NCBI GenBank assembly: GCA_023055505.1
Contig: JALIRH010000077.1
Coordinates: forward strand, 1,240,001-1,304,000
Direction: 5' to 3'
Source: Callipepla californica brunnescens
Lineage: Eukaryota > Chordata > Aves > Galliformes > Odontophoridae
Length of the DNA stretch: 64,000 bases
In this document: positions 1 to 13,759 of the stretch, in pieces
How positions within the stretch are numbered: the stretch's first letter is position 1
Layout: the number at the start of each line of letters is the position of its first letter
Position numbers and translations under genes: made by a program
The notes under the pieces: generated by a model
Databases searched by the model: none
What the model saw: the letters and a program-made list of their open reading frames with translations, nothing else
What the model was told of the DNA's origin: nothing

Positions 1-494
1 AATAAATAACTGGAAAAGGACAGGAAATGAGAAAATGATTAGAAATGAAACTTAAACGTGCTTCAAATCCTATTTCAGACAAACCAGAAAAGCTCTGGTT
101 TCTATATTTTAATTGATATTTCACTCAGTAAGCAGGAGTATCACCAGAGAGATCTCATGCCTCCAGGCCAAGATTTCCTTAGACTCCTTTGAAATTTAGG
201 GGCTAAAATGAATGAAGTACCTACTGAGTAGCATTTGAATCTAGTGGAGAGTTTTCCTTTTTTCATATTAAATGAGTATTTATTAGTAATAGTCAGAAAT
301 CCATATTTTTTAGGACCAAATGAATCCTATTACTGACACTTCCATTCTACTGATGGCTCAACATTCTAGGTATCAGGTTTGTATTCTTCAGTGAATAAAA
401 TTTCACAATTTTACCCCAGCTCAGTCATTCTTTCATTTACATGTATAAGCACAGAATATGCTGAGGCAAACAACTTACTGCACAGAAATTCAGA

Positions 495-535
495 GTTTTT
501 TTTTTTTATTTTGTTTTTTTTTATTTTACAAGAAC
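495..535. repeat. T-rich low-complexity tract
   Basis: This is a run of T broken by a few A and G bases. On the PCDH15 transcript strand it is A-rich. It could be a decayed retroposon tail, but no element body was recognised beside it. Confidence 0.7.
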
Positions 536-1230
536 AAGATCACCTTTAATCTATAAATCCAACCAATTAATGAAACAGTACTTCATTAAAGAGAAAAAAC
601 TGACCCACCCCTCTTGTGATTTTCTGCAAATGCGTCGTAGATACTCAGCACACTCCATCGCTACGCTGCAAGTTTCTAAACCACTTAGGAAATGCACTGC
701 TACTGTAAACCAGAGCACTCCATACCACAAGTCTCTTCCAGCCTCCCATCTTTTACCTGCTTCACAACCTGTACCCCCGCCACACCCTTGGTGACCACGT
801 AACACTTGCATGTACATTTGTGACTTACCTGTATAAGACAAAGAACACAAGACAGGATGTCATCAATTCTCAGGAATATCACTGAATGAATACTTTCCAC
901 AATGAAAAAGGAGCATCTGCACGCTATGCTGCAGATGACGTTCCATCCAGATCAACTTCAGTGACTTCAAATATTTTTCTACCGCTTACATTGCCTGTCA
1001 CTGCCGCTGTCCCCTTTGCTATGGAGAGGCTTGGAGAGTCTGAAATCTTTCAGTGCTGCATTCCAACCTCTAAGCTTACTCTTCTGCTGTGTGAAAACAT
1101 ACATCTGCCTTTTCTGTAGGGGAATTTCATGCAGCTGCTGAGCATTTTCATTTGAATTCTCATGTCATCTACATTAATACTATACTGCAGTGTAAAGTTG
1201 GGATTTGTTGAAGACAGTGAATCTCTGAAG

Positions 1231-1310
1231 AGTTCCTCTGTCCTTGGAGGTGTTCAAGAAACATGTAGATATTGTACCGAGGGACATGGTTTAGTGCACA
1301 ATATTAATAT
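1231..1310 (+). mobile_element. CR1 LINE fragment (3' region)
   Basis: The stretch with CTTGGAGGTGTTCAAGAAAC, followed by GAGGGACATGGTTTAGTG, matches the conserved segment before the CR1 3' end. The terminal octamers are missing or too decayed to see, so the fragment is old or truncated. Confidence 0.7.
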
Positions 1311-1451
1311 AAACGTACTGGTATTGTGCACAGAAGTTTCCAGCAGGTAGGAAAACATCAATACCTCTCCCCCGTACTGAGTACAATAACTAGGAATATT
1401 CTTTCCATTACAGCAAGGTAAGGCACTCTTAGAGAGAAGTTTGTGGTTTTT

Positions 1452-1494
1452 CTAAAAAAAAAAACAAAACCAAAAAACAACAACAACAAAAAAC
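1452..1494. repeat. A-rich tract with (CAA)n
   Basis: Runs of A are interspersed with CAACAACAACAAC. It is simple low-complexity sequence. Confidence 0.75.
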
Positions 1495-3920
1495 CATGAT
1501 TTCTGGTGAAATCATAGCAAATACTTTGTGATACCACTTACTGTGAAAACAAACTCCAATAAATACACATCTGCCAATGATGCAAATTATTTAAACAGGT
1601 TCAGCTGAGCCAGAAAGAGAAACAAAGCCATCCATGGTTTCCTGTATCTTCCTTCTTTAAAATTAAGACGTAAAAGCAATTGACCATTACTTTGAAATAA
1701 AATATCAGCTTTCTAAAACTATTTTAAAAGCTTTTTTCCTCCAAAGCTGGCTATCTTTTACGGCTAGCGCATTCATTTAATGCCTAGGGGCAGTTTTATT
1801 TTAACGTCGTGATACAAATCAAGAGTTGATTTTCAAGACCATTACCGTAACATCATTATTGACTGCTATATTGGTAATAAGTAAGACACAGCATTCAGTG
1901 GTTTTGATTTCTGCCTCCCGTGTGCATCCATTTCTTGACAGAAACAGAAGCAATCCCCCCATTTTTCAAATACAAAACATTCAAACCCATATAAAAGAGC
2001 TATATATAAATATGTGAGGAAATTACAATAAAGGAATTTGGCTTTAGTCTAGTTTTCTATTCTCCTGCTCTCGTCCTAACTGGAGATGCCCATTATTATC
2101 CACTGTACTGAGCAGCAGGCAAACTCATGATCAGTTTCTACATTTTTCTGTCCATGTGATAGAGATGTTAGAAATGGAGAGAGTCCAGAAGGACAAGGGA
2201 CAAAACATACTTGTAAAAGAAAACTAGGCTGACACTCTGATGAGTTATTAGGAGTACTTCTGGTTTGCTTTGGTTCTTAAGTAAGAAATAATTCTGCATT
2301 AGAAAGTGCAGATTCCACAGAACTAAGAAAAACTATGTACCTCCTTCTTAGTAGTCACGAATACTTCATTTTTTAATCCCATTAACTCATTTCTGAACAA
2401 ATCTGCCCTATTTCACCGGTCTTTACCACCCTTTTCTGCACAGTGTTTTCAAAGTTCAGTGAGATGATATGAGCGAACACTGTACTGGTGCTGGGACCCA
2501 GCCAGGACTGAAGAATAGTTATTGATGGATTTAGTACTTTAGATTTCTACTGTCGCAATAGTCGTGCAAAGCAAGTTTTCTCCACTCTCCACTGGCAGAT
2601 CATCCTGAAGTGACACCACTTGTAAGACGAGCAGAGTGCTTTCTGTTTAATTATTTGCTGCTAACTACTGAGGATGAAAGCTCTTAATAGAAATTGAGTC
2701 CCTGGTTCCCAAGTCATTCCTGGGGAAAGCAACAGAGAATTTTCTCTAGCTAAGCACCATCTGCTGAACTCCTGGAAATAATGAATGCAGCTCAGACCCA
2801 TTTATTTGAAGGCATAGTGTACTAATTAGATAGCAGTACTACAGCAGCTGAGTGCTTTCTTGTTCAGAAATAATCCAGGATATGTTGATAATACTATTTT
2901 TTCTATGTTTTGGACAGACAACGGACCAGACCATCAGCAGATACCAACTACCTTAATGCCTCAGAGTTCAGTAACTTGCAGCTAATGCACATCGCCTGCA
3001 GGGAATTCACTTCTTATTGTGTGTTAGGACTTTTTACAGGGGGATAGCAGGACTGTCCTTACAGAAACACTACTATAGCATTCTGTCCTTGAGTGGTAAA
3101 TAAATTACTATGAAGCATATTTAGCTAAGCTACTGTTGATTTCTGTCAAAGCACTGCCATCAGCTTTTAATGTACATGGCACATTCACTTGGAACAGTTC
3201 TCCCTGAGGATTATTCTCCTTAATATGCAAAACACTAACAATTAAAAATTAAACCTGGCTGGCAGAACATCTTTGGCTTTCATTGTCCTCAGCGTATCAT
3301 CTGGTCACCAATGTTCATCAACCTCTGATTACAAAAATTGATATTGCCCTTCAGAATAGCTAACAAGTCAAACATATGTGCTCAGTTCTGTCAATCAATT
3401 GCTTCACTAGGGAGCAGCAATAAAAGCCAGTGGCAAGAATAAGCCTCATCCCCAAAACATCACCACCCTGTTGAAACAAAACATGTTCAGTAGGGCCAGC
3501 CAGTGGGTCGTGCAGTTCCACATGATCCTGAGCAATGAATGCAAATCAACTACGCAACAGTCTTACAGTGCTGTGCTTTGTTTCCTTGTTAAGCTGCACA
3601 ACTGTACAAAAACCAGCACACATCCCCTGCTTCCCTATTTCTATTATTCACCTATCACCAGGAAGTCGAATTCAGTGGTTTCTAAAAATCTTCCTGTTAG
3701 AAAGGAGTTGTATCACTGACTTGTCACCTTTGGGAATCATCATTTTGCAAATGCAGCCTCTGTCCAGAATTACAAAGGACAGGCTGATGGAAATGTATGA
3801 CTTGCTGCTCTGTGAAACTCATAATGATACTCTTTGTTGTTGAGAGGGGTAGGTCACTTATCAGGGTTACAGATTTTTTTCCCTTTGGGTGCAGAGTATT
3901 ACCAGAATCTTTTTGCTTAC

Positions 3921-4037
3921 CGGAGGATCTTGATCCTCAGCTGAAACGGTCGTGATAACAGTTCCCTTGACAGCATCAGGAGCAACCATTCCTCTGTAGA
4001 GCGTCTTGCTAAATACTGGCGAGTAATCATTCATATC
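3921..4037 (-). CDS. PCDH15: PCDH15 exon: EC8-EC9 linker and first strands of EC9
   Basis: This is the most 3' exon in the window: 117 bases, 39 codons, phase 0 at both ends. The acceptor is TTGTGTTTTGCAG|GAT and the donor CCTCCG|GTAAGC. It encodes [20 protein letters not shown], then [19 protein letters not shown]. The linker is DMNDY, with Tyr replacing the last Asn of DXNDN. EC9 starts with APD where most repeats carry XEX with Glu; DQD provides a DXD-like motif. Human PCDH15, as remembered, has the same DMNDY and APD. The next exon, continuing EC9, lies to the left of position 1. Confidence 0.95.
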
Positions 4038-7000
4038 CTGCAAAACACAATTAAGAGTTTACTCCTGAAGTTTAAACAAAATTATAGACACATTCACAAT
4101 TGATCTTCCAAACACTACCCAACCACTCCTTCCTCATCAGGAAACCTATTTGCCATTCACAGTCCCTCTGTGACTCTCAATTCCATGACCACCATGCAAA
4201 ACTAGCACAGAAGGCGAAGGAGCCAAGTTTCAAAACAACATATTCCTATGAGACAGGTCAACAGAAGGAAATTCTGCAGGAAAATACAGAGATTTTCATG
4301 ACAGCTGCTTCTCGAGGAGAGGGCCACAACATGGTTTTGCTGTTTCTCAAATGAATGAGCTTGCTGTTGCTTGATGGCATGTAGCTACAGAGGTGCTGCA
4401 AATGCCCACACTGCCTAGTGTGCTGTTATCGTACAAAACATTCATCCACACATCACCAGAGGAGATGATGGTGTAATAAACATCTGTGAGGATGAAGAAA
4501 TCGCTGCTAGAAATCCATGTCATATGAGGCTGGGTAATTAATGCATTATGTTCTGCTGAAGGGTCTGCAATTCAAGGCTTCAAGGCATTAGAAATGCTTT
4601 TTTGTTGATGTTCAGATTTTCAAAGAGACAATTGGACCATCAAATTAAAATTAAAAGTGACAAGTAGGCAATTCAAACTAGGAGAGCCTTCTAATGAAAA
4701 GATTTTGGAAAAGTGTCCTAATTCAAACAAATTAGCATTTCTTTGTGGAATCACAGGCATTGCATCCTTTACTTTCAATGTCTTGATCTGTATGCAAGAA
4801 CACTATACACTTAATCTGAGAATCTAAAAACCAAGGACTGTTTTACATGAACAATTTTGCTCCTCTCAACTCTTCAAAGTGACATAATGTCTTTAAAATC
4901 AGCTCTCGTTTGTTCACTTCTTATCCCAGAAACACTGCTGCAGAGGAATGTAGTGCTGTGGCAAAGAATCCAACACCACCCAGCGATCCCAGTCTGTAAG
5001 GTCCCATTTACAGCCCATCTGACCTCGAAGAAAAGATGCAGAATGAGTTCCTTTGAAGTGGACACGAAAGTATCTCAGAGTACTGAAAACCTTGGCAAAT
5101 TAAAGACTGAGTATTAAAAGTAATCTCCAGTATGATATGAGGAATCTCCTACAATGGTGACATGCACAGGTATTACAACTGTGTAAATCTGGATGCTTGA
5201 GAATGTCATACTTTGTAGACCCTGGGAGTTTTTTAGTGGGACACACAGCCTTTTATAAATGACATGTGCAGGGAGAAGATGCCTTCTGTCCTTCATAAGA
5301 CAACTCCACGTGGGCTAACAACTCAGTACAATGCTCACAATGATTTGACTTTTCCTGGAATATGCCATCCTTCCATTTGCCTTAACAAAAGAAAACAAAA
5401 AATCCACAACCTCCTCTTTCTCCTCAACCTCCTATCCCCAGCCATAGCTAGTGTCTGTTCCTCTTGGCTGTTTGCTCATTGCAGGGGAATCACCGTGTAA
5501 CATTTTTGTTATCTTTTGTGTACCTTAGCTCCTAAAAGTCTGCAACTTAAAGTGCTGGAAAGGCTAATCCTGTTGAACGATGATACACTACATGCTCTGC
5601 TATAGAAAATGACTAAGTCATTCTACTTACTACATCTATTTTTCAAGATACATGGATCAATAGAAAATATCCAGGAATACAAAGCAAAACAAAGTAGAAA
5701 GGCAGAAGGCTTTCTGTCCTAACTTATCTCTCCTCCGAGTGGAGCTTTATGCATGCTCATAAACCTAATCCAAGACAACCAAATAGATACCAAACATTTC
5801 AGTCATCCCTAAGCAGAATGGCTCCATGTGCTCTTCCTTGTGGCTCATCTCTTGCTGAATCCTAATTGGTTGAATCCTTATTGGTTGTAATGGTTTTTTA
5901 TTCTAGTAGAAGTCCTTGTTCAGTGTGAGGAGCTAGAAAATGCACTATTCTGGGCTATTTCCCAGGCAGCAAGAACTGGTTTTGTTAGAGATACGTTGAG
6001 GCATTTCCTCCCAACATCATTATCTCCTTCAAGCAGGTAACATTTCTCCTTATATACTATGGACACTTAAACGTACTGAAAAGGTCACAGAGAGAAACTT
6101 GCATTTCTGGCAAAAAGCACCAACACTGAGGATAGACTACAGCACAGATCTCATTTTGTTAGGAGTACCGAAGGACACCAAACTCCATGCTTCTCTAAAG
6201 AACAGCTTAGGAGATCACAAGCACAATCCTCCCAAGTCCCATGGTCTTTGGAGTCAGACTTCCCCCTGTGTCACAGCGGACTTCACAGTGAGTACTGCTC
6301 AGCATGGAGGACTCCTCTGACTGACAGAGATACAGTCTGCAGGTTATCAAGGCAGAAGAACTATAATATAGAGAAATAATATAAAGAACTAAAATATAAC
6401 ATTTTAGAGAAAGTACTGGGTCTGTCATGGCTGGAGACCAAGGACATGGACAGATACACTCTTGCACAGCGATTTCACTGAAGATAACCTTAGACAAGGA
6501 GGCTTCAGCTTAAACACCACAAAAACCTGACTTTGCATTGCAACATATGCGGCTTATTGGTGCAATCAATAATCACAGGTATGGAGTGGTAATCTACCAC
6601 AAAGTGATGATAACAAGCAGCACCACAAGTTATTGTGGTGCATGTGCCCTACTGGCCAAACTGTGTAAGCACCTTACAACTATTCACATTCCTTTGCTTC
6701 ATTCATATAAATCCAGACTGCTATTAACTATGAAACACACACAGAAATGTAAATGGAAAATATAGGTAATGGGCTCTATATATCTTGTTTTGAAATACTT
6801 GGGCTGTGTATTTTGACAGTAAGGTAATAGCAGCCACGTATTTATATATAAGTACAAAATTGCCTTTGTGCCACTGCTCATCCAGCTGAAGATTTATTAT
6901 GCTTTTGTATGCCTTTGTTTACACAAAGAATCAAAGTCAAAGCATAAAAACCCAAAGCTTTCTCCCTGTCACGGTTTCCCTTTACCTAACACTTCTGGCT

Positions 7001-8551
7001 TCATATCACATTGCTCACACTGGGCAGCACATAAGAGGAAGACAACAGAAGTCCTTGCCTTCCTTCCCTTCCAGAAAGATTAAGAAAGTAAAGTACAAAG
7101 GAAGCACAATATGGGAAGCATACATACTCAAATACTGCTATTTTTGAGGATTCACAAGAGTAGTCCCAAATGAAAACTTAAGGAGACTTCTTCATGTAAA
7201 CTAATTTGTTATCTCAGACATCCCCCTCAGCTCCAGCTAAATCCCACTCCCTGACCAAGTTCCTTACACTCTGAATGAGACACATCACATTCAAAAACTC
7301 GAAGAGATCAGAGTGAACAAATATTGACTGCTCCACAGATATTATGAGAACGATGAACTAAAATGTTGGTGAACTAAGACACACACCGAGGAATGTCAGC
7401 GAGGAGAAAAAAAGCACAGGGGAGGAAAGGAATTACGAAGCAAATCAATATGTAATTTAGAAACCATTAAGGCAGTCACCAGCAGTAATGTACTAAAACC
7501 AAACCAGGTGCTCCTCCACAGGTGGTACTGCCAATGTGGGAGGGCAACGCACAACCGGTGCAGAAGAATATCTGCAGTACAGCATTCCCAGCACAAAATT
7601 AACTTGTAAACTTAAACAGACTTCAGACACAACAACAGACCTTTGATTTCTGGGGACGCTGGAAGATATCTGAACTTCACCAAGTTAGGAACATAAGCAT
7701 TCAACAAGTGGGTGCAACATTCTGCTCTTCCTCCTCGTTCATTCATTCGTTCATCTGGGAAATGCACAACGTGGATTCAAATAACTGCTTTCTTTGTACC
7801 CTCAGTGCCCCTCAGCACTATCTGCAGTGCACACAGAGCAGAAGTGAGCCTAGCTCAGCTCCTTCTGCAGCTCCTCCACCCTGGAGCCACCACTGTTTCT
7901 GAAAGGCATAAATCAGAGAGGTATCAGTGGTTCTCTGTGACTTTTTGCAAGCGATCCTATAGATCCATCTGCTAAAGGATCCCCAGCAGCACGCATGACA
8001 ATAAAACTCTATGCTTCAAAAAACATACCCTGAGCAACAAAGCCTACAATATTCAAATGTGCTCAGAGTTGCTGTGGCAGTCCAAAGACATTAGCACAAT
8101 TCTTCCTAAAGAAGAAAAATATGCCAGGGTTACAGCACAAGGAAGTTATGATGGGACTGGGACACGGCCCCTGCTCACTCAAGTGAACTACAGCTGCAGC
8201 TTGTCACTGCTCCTCTATTTTAATTAATGGCAGGCAACATTACAGTGAGAGATTTTACTTATTTGAGCATTATTAATGAAGACTTCCTGAAAAATAATAA
8301 TAATAAAAAGAAGAGAAAATGCTTTTTGGAAGAAACTTCGTTTTTCATCAGCTATCTTCAAACAAACAGAAGTAATACAAGGTGACACGCTGATATTATT
8401 TTATATATTTACAGAAACATATGTTCACCTACAGAAATGTATGTATACACATCTGCATCTATCTCAGACATAATCATCTGTGCTATAGCCCCTTCATCAG
8501 GCAAAGGGAATCTTGCTGCTGCACTTGACTCTGCTGCCTGCAGCCCACAGT

Positions 8552-8565
8552 GCACTAGGGGGCAG
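8552..8565 (+). promoter_or_regulatory. CTCF-like motif (candidate)
   Basis: GCACTAGGGGGCAG matches the vertebrate CTCF core CCASYAGRKGGCRS at 13 of 14 positions, with G for C at the first. It stands alone in the 13 kb intron and is not inside a recognised repeat. Motif matches alone do not prove binding. Confidence 0.35.
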
Positions 8566-9639
8566 CCCTACCAAGTAGGAAGCGAACCTTCTCCACCTCC
8601 AGCCCTTATAAAAATCAGTGCTTTACCCTCTTCCCAGTTTTCCTATGGAAACAGGCCTATGGAATCATACCTTTTTCACCTGGCAGTCATTTTATACAGT
8701 TTACAAAATCAGCTTGGTGTTGTTTTTTTTAGCTCCTGTTTATTTTTTCTTGTGACCTAATTATAATCAAGTATTGATTATTAAAACAGTTGCAATTCCA
8801 TAGTGGCAAAATCCAGCCGTTAATCTTCTGAACAGTTCCAGAGGGATAAACTCCTACACAAAGGACAGCAAGCTCATAGGTACTGCTGATGTATCCACAC
8901 CACTATGAGTCCATCAGAGGATTTTTACCATCATCAACTGAGTATGTATGCAGAAATGCCTACGTGGGGGGACTGCGCTTCAAAAGCAGTTTTGCACATA
9001 GCTGCTCTTTTTTTCTTGTATCTCTCCTCAGCTCCTAAAGCAGAAGCCATACACTGTCTACAGGCCTACAGAGAAACACTTCATCTAGTTTCTGACCTAC
9101 TAAACAAAATCACTCGGAGTCAGTTAGGGAAATGAGCTTCGTTAAGTATTACGTGTTTGTGGTTTGTGAATCACTTCACAAAGAATTTTAAATACATCCA
9201 TGGGTTTTTCAGACTACTTCGGGACCGTATTCTTTGATTATAGCTACTGATAATAAGGTTTTTAGTCATCTGTATCTAAGTGGAAATAAACATGCCCTCA
9301 CTATAAAATCCAGAATATGACTGAACAGTGTCTGTGCTAAAAAATGCATATTAGGCATTTACAGATCCTTTTGCAGTCTACTGGCTTTTACAATATGCAA
9401 TAAATAGAAAAGAAATGCATTTTCAGTGTGGTTCCTACTTCCACTAAAATTAAATGTATATTAATGTAATCCCACTAAGGGAGAGAGCAAGCAAGTTTAC
9501 TTCAAAACATAGTTGATGTCACACTGCAATTTTCATACTTCCTCCATTTTTGCCCCGATATCAGTACACTTAATTTTCTGCTGTCATTTTGTTTTGAACA
9601 TCTGGCAACTATGTCTGTGACCACAGTACCAGAGCTGGT

Positions 9640-10070
9640 GGCTTCCATTCTTTGAATGGAGTTAAATCCAGCTGGTGACCAGTCACGAGTGGTACTGGCA
9701 CTGGAGCTTGTCCTGCTCCATGCCTTTACTGATGACCTGGACGAGGGCACTGAGTGTACCCTCATTAAGTTTGCAGATAACATCAAGCTGGGAGGAGGTG
9801 TCAATGTACTTGAAGGTAGCAAGGCTCTGCAGAGGGATGGATCTGTGGTCTGCATCCAATTGCATGAGGTTCTAGACCAAGCACTGTGTCCTGCACTTTG
9901 GCCATAACAACCCTATATAGCACTACAGGCTTGGGGCAGAGTGGCAGAGAAGCTGCGTAGCAGAAAAGGATTGAGGGGTGTTAGTCAACAGCCAGCTGAA
10001 CATGAGCCAACAGTGTGACCAGTGGCCAAGAAGGCCAACTGAATCCTGGCTTGTATAAAAAATAGTGCAG
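9640..10070 (+). mobile_element. CR1 LINE fragment, decayed reverse-transcriptase region
   Basis: Plus-strand frames give [10 protein letters not shown], then [17 protein letters not shown] with QRDGS, and further on PVAKKAN. These occur in the order of the C-terminal half of CR1 ORF2 (LINE reverse transcriptase). Stops and frameshifts interrupt it, and the 3' end is absent. It lies antisense to PCDH15. Confidence 0.8.
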
Positions 10071-11265
10071 CTAGCAAGATTTTAAGCAAACTTAAAATCA
10101 TCTTTCAGCTAAACGACACTTTTAAGTTAACAACACTGGTTATCTGTCATAATTTATCTATATATTTCTGTGGAGTGGTACACGGCAACGAAATATTACA
10201 CAAGTAGGTCTATCTAGCCTTTCAAATAGACTGCAGAGGGATTAGAAATGAGTATCTGTGCAATGACTTGTAATCACTGAAGTAAGACAACCCTTTTCAA
10301 GATATTGCCAACTGTCATTCCCATATAATTTGTGCTTTCATTTTGTCAGTTTCAGTAACTGATGGCAAGATGAGCACAGAACAATTTTATACTTTCCAGT
10401 GCATATGATAAATATAATGGCAAAGAAAATTCTACTATTAACTTAACTCACTGACGCTTAGCTCTAAAACTGGTTTTCCAAATGCATTAGGATGTTTATT
10501 TTATTATCAATAAGTGTTGAAAACATTCTGTTGTTATTTTCAGCTCATATGTAGGAGCGTTCCTTCCAAGTTGTGACAAAAAACCCCACAAAAACCAACA
10601 GCTACTGGAGCACCAAAAACTCTAAGACCGTTGCCCATTCTTTCTGCAATTTCCTAATTTTAATTTCCTCTTTTAATCAGCACATAACATGTATCACCTT
10701 TGAGCTTCACACATCTTACCAGGATACTCATTCCCTCAAGGTATATGCTAACATTTGCTAGCAAACCTTTCTTCAGGATCCCACATTTTCATTTGCCAGT
10801 GTATTATTTTCATTTTCTATTTCCTTTAATTCCAATGAAGTAAGCCAGTACTTGAAAATTATTGGAACAATTATGAGAATTACCTTTTGGATTACAGTAT
10901 CAACCTCATAAAAACATGCAAGGACTGAGGTTAGAGAGTCAGGCAGCGCTGAGTAACTTTGAGCTGCAAGTTTACAGTCTTTGTGATGACACTGACAGAA
11001 CAATGCAACAAACTGTGTGAACTCATATTTTGTGCTCAGCAAACCTTCAGCAAACCTTCAAGTAGCTCGTAATATAAATTAGGGGATAATGTTCATAGTG
11101 GAATATACGAGGCAATAAATTACTTCAGCAGGTTATTGAACAGGTAAGTTGGGATTGAAAAAATACATCTCTTCACTAGACTACAATCCAACACGGCCCA
11201 ATATGCCATTAAAGCCACAAGAAAGGAGAAAAATAAGCAGATACATTTTGGAGGCAATACAAATC

Positions 11266-11282
11266 TTTTTTTTTTTTTTTTT
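11266..11282. repeat. Poly(T) tract, 17 bases
   Basis: An uninterrupted homopolymer of T inside the 13 kb intron. Confidence 0.85.
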
Positions 11283-11689
11283 GATCCTTCTTGTAAGTGG
11301 GGTGCCACTGTGCTGGGCTGCCCCATTACACAATGAGAAATGGTTTGCTTTGCATGTTAGAAAGGAAACATTAATTCACAAATGTAAAGTTGCTGAAAAA
11401 CATTACTAAGTTTTATTTTAGACATAAAAGAGGCTGGTGACATGTTTGACCTTCACTTATTCACTAGTGTATTTCCTTTCCATGTATCCTTCATTACCTG
11501 CATACTGACAGCAAATATTCATTAGTACTGTAATTCAACCTCACCAAAACATGAAATCCCACCAATGATTTACTACAGATGATGTGCTCATTAGGAACAA
11601 GATTGGAGGGAAGTTTCCACTTCAAAGCAGAAAGTTCTGCTCCTGTCTATTATGATTCAAAACTTAGGTCCTCAGTAAAACATCAGGGA

Positions 11690-12150
11690 AAGGTTGGGGT
11701 GGGATGGTTAGGGAAAGGATCTGAACCAGAGAGTGGTTGGGCATGGAACAGGCTGCCCACACCTTCATGCATTTGGTGACTGCCCAGAACTCCAATTTGT
11801 CAAGATCTCTGCAAGGATTCTCTACTCTCAAGGGAGTCGACAGCTCCTCCCAATTCAGTGCCACCTGCAAACTTACTTTGAGCTGTGCATCAGAGCCGTT
11901 GATGAAAACATCGAAGAGAACTGGCCCCCAAATTGAGCTCTGCAGAATGCAACCAGTGACCAGCCACCAGGCTGGCGTAGCCCCATTCACTATGCCCACT
12001 ATGAGCCCAACCTGACAGCCAATGGCTCACCCATCCATCACGTTATGACTGTGTCTAGCTGCACGCTGGACATTTGGCCCAGAAGAAGACTGTAAGGAAA
12101 GAGTACTGAAAGCTCTACTGAAATGCAACAAGATGTCACTAATTAGCTTC
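11690..12150 (-). mobile_element. CR1 LINE fragment, decayed reverse-transcriptase core
   Basis: On the minus strand, translated pieces read ILLHFSRAFSTL, then WLVTGCILQSSIWGPVLFDV with FINGSDAQ. This is the order of the CR1 reverse-transcriptase palm (the family has KAFDTV and GVPQGSILGPVLFNIFIND). The catalytic FADD box is deleted or scrambled. The fragment is non-functional and old. The boundaries are approximate, and the right end could reach about 12300. Confidence 0.75.
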
Positions 12151-13699
12151 CAACAATGCCTCCACAAAAGCAGGTTTCCCGACTTCGTTAGTTATTTCCC
12201 TGAGCAGCCTCAAGTCTGCTTTCCACATATTCGGGACAGAAGTCTGGGTGACAGTTCTCCTGCCACCAGGGACTTCTAACCTGACTACAACACAGCCACT
12301 AATGGCCACTTGATACCGGAGATGCTCTATTTACAAGCAATGAATCTAGGCAAGGCACTCTTTCTAGTCCATGCAAGCTGTGCTGTGGCTCATAAAAGGA
12401 TCTTTAGACAGTTAAAAAAAAAAAAAAAAAGATTTTATGAAATCCCAGGTGACTCATTTGTTGTGGGCATATTAACTAAAAGCAGTAACAGAAAATAGTG
12501 AAAACAGTGAAAACAAACAAACTGAACTCCCAAAGCCTCCGACCTCCAACCTCTTTCTCAGAGAGGCAGGACAAGTATTTTAAGTGGTGTATCCTCTCAA
12601 TGTTGTACTTCTCCTGGAAGATTAATTTGACAGCTGTAGTTTGGGAATTCATTGTCCCTTCGGACAAATGGGTATAGTCAGGTTTGTCAAATCTGGAAAT
12701 TCATCCTGTACTAACAGCCCACTGGGATTAAGGCACAGTAGGAATTACATGAATTGTTTTGCTGGTAGAATTGTAATAGAGCATTACTAGAAACATACAG
12801 GTCTGTTTTTGTTTACTCACGTTGCTCTATCACCTTGAATCAACGGCCAGAGCTAATGGTTCCATTATACTATATAATCTACTTGAAAAAGTAAAAAGTA
12901 ATCTTTTCCCAGATTACAAAAGGAGGAGAAAAAAGCAATTATAATAAACAAGAAAGAGACAAACTGATACAAAAAATAATGATGGTACTACCGATAAGAG
13001 CAGGTCATAACACACAAGCTGCTTACAGGCCCCATGATACAGAGATCCTTACCGTGTACATTCAGGAACACATTATTCATTTAACAGCAGCGTAAACAAA
13101 AGAAAAAAACTTTGTCTTTTTTTTTCTCTGAAGCAGCTCTATCACCATAGCAAACCCTAATATAAGCACACTATTTGAACAGTAATGATTCCGCTTCTCC
13201 CAATACTTGGAAACATTTATACTGTGGGAGGATGCTTAAAAGTGCAATATGCACTACAGGCACTCTTAGCAGATAATTCAGCACTCTCAGACTCCTCACA
13301 AATGCAAATCTCTGCTGTTAACACGAGAAGAGAAATGAGATCTCAACGGTGGCAAATAAATCCTCTCTTGGAGTTGCTTGTATTTTCATTTCTTAAACTA
13401 CGTTTTCAAGACTCAAAAAACTGCTTTTAAGTTGCATGATTTTATATGTATATTAACATATGTCTATATATACAAGACAAGTAATGTAAATTTTCTGTTC
13501 TTGATTACAGACCAGCTTAAAATTATCAATTATTGAAAATGAATGCTTCTGCAATCTTTCCATCCATCCCAAGATAAGATGACTCATTAGGACTTTCCAG
13601 TTAAGGTGAAAAGCTACATAAGAATCCAGAGAAATCTGAAAACTGAGGAAAAATGGAAAATTCTCAGGCTGTTTGAGGCTACAGACAAAGTCGTGTGGC

Positions 13700-13759
13700 A
13701 TTTTTTTGTTTCTTTTTTTTTTTTGTTTGTTTTCCTTTTTATTTTTGATTTTATTTTGC
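13700..13759. repeat. T-rich low-complexity tract
   Basis: Runs of T are interrupted by single G, C and A bases. Open frames read across it are lysine-rich artefacts. Confidence 0.8.

Larger units (their letters stand above)
1..3920 (-). other. PCDH15: PCDH15 intron, 3' part cut by the window edge
   Basis: This is intron after the EC9-start exon, with donor GTAAGC at 3920. It contains a T-rich tract at 495-535 (A-rich on the transcript strand), a CR1 fragment near 1231-1310 and an A-rich (CAA)-like stretch at 1452-1494. No other open frame or recognisable repeat was seen. No cadherin-like peptide was found in any frame. Confidence 0.8.
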
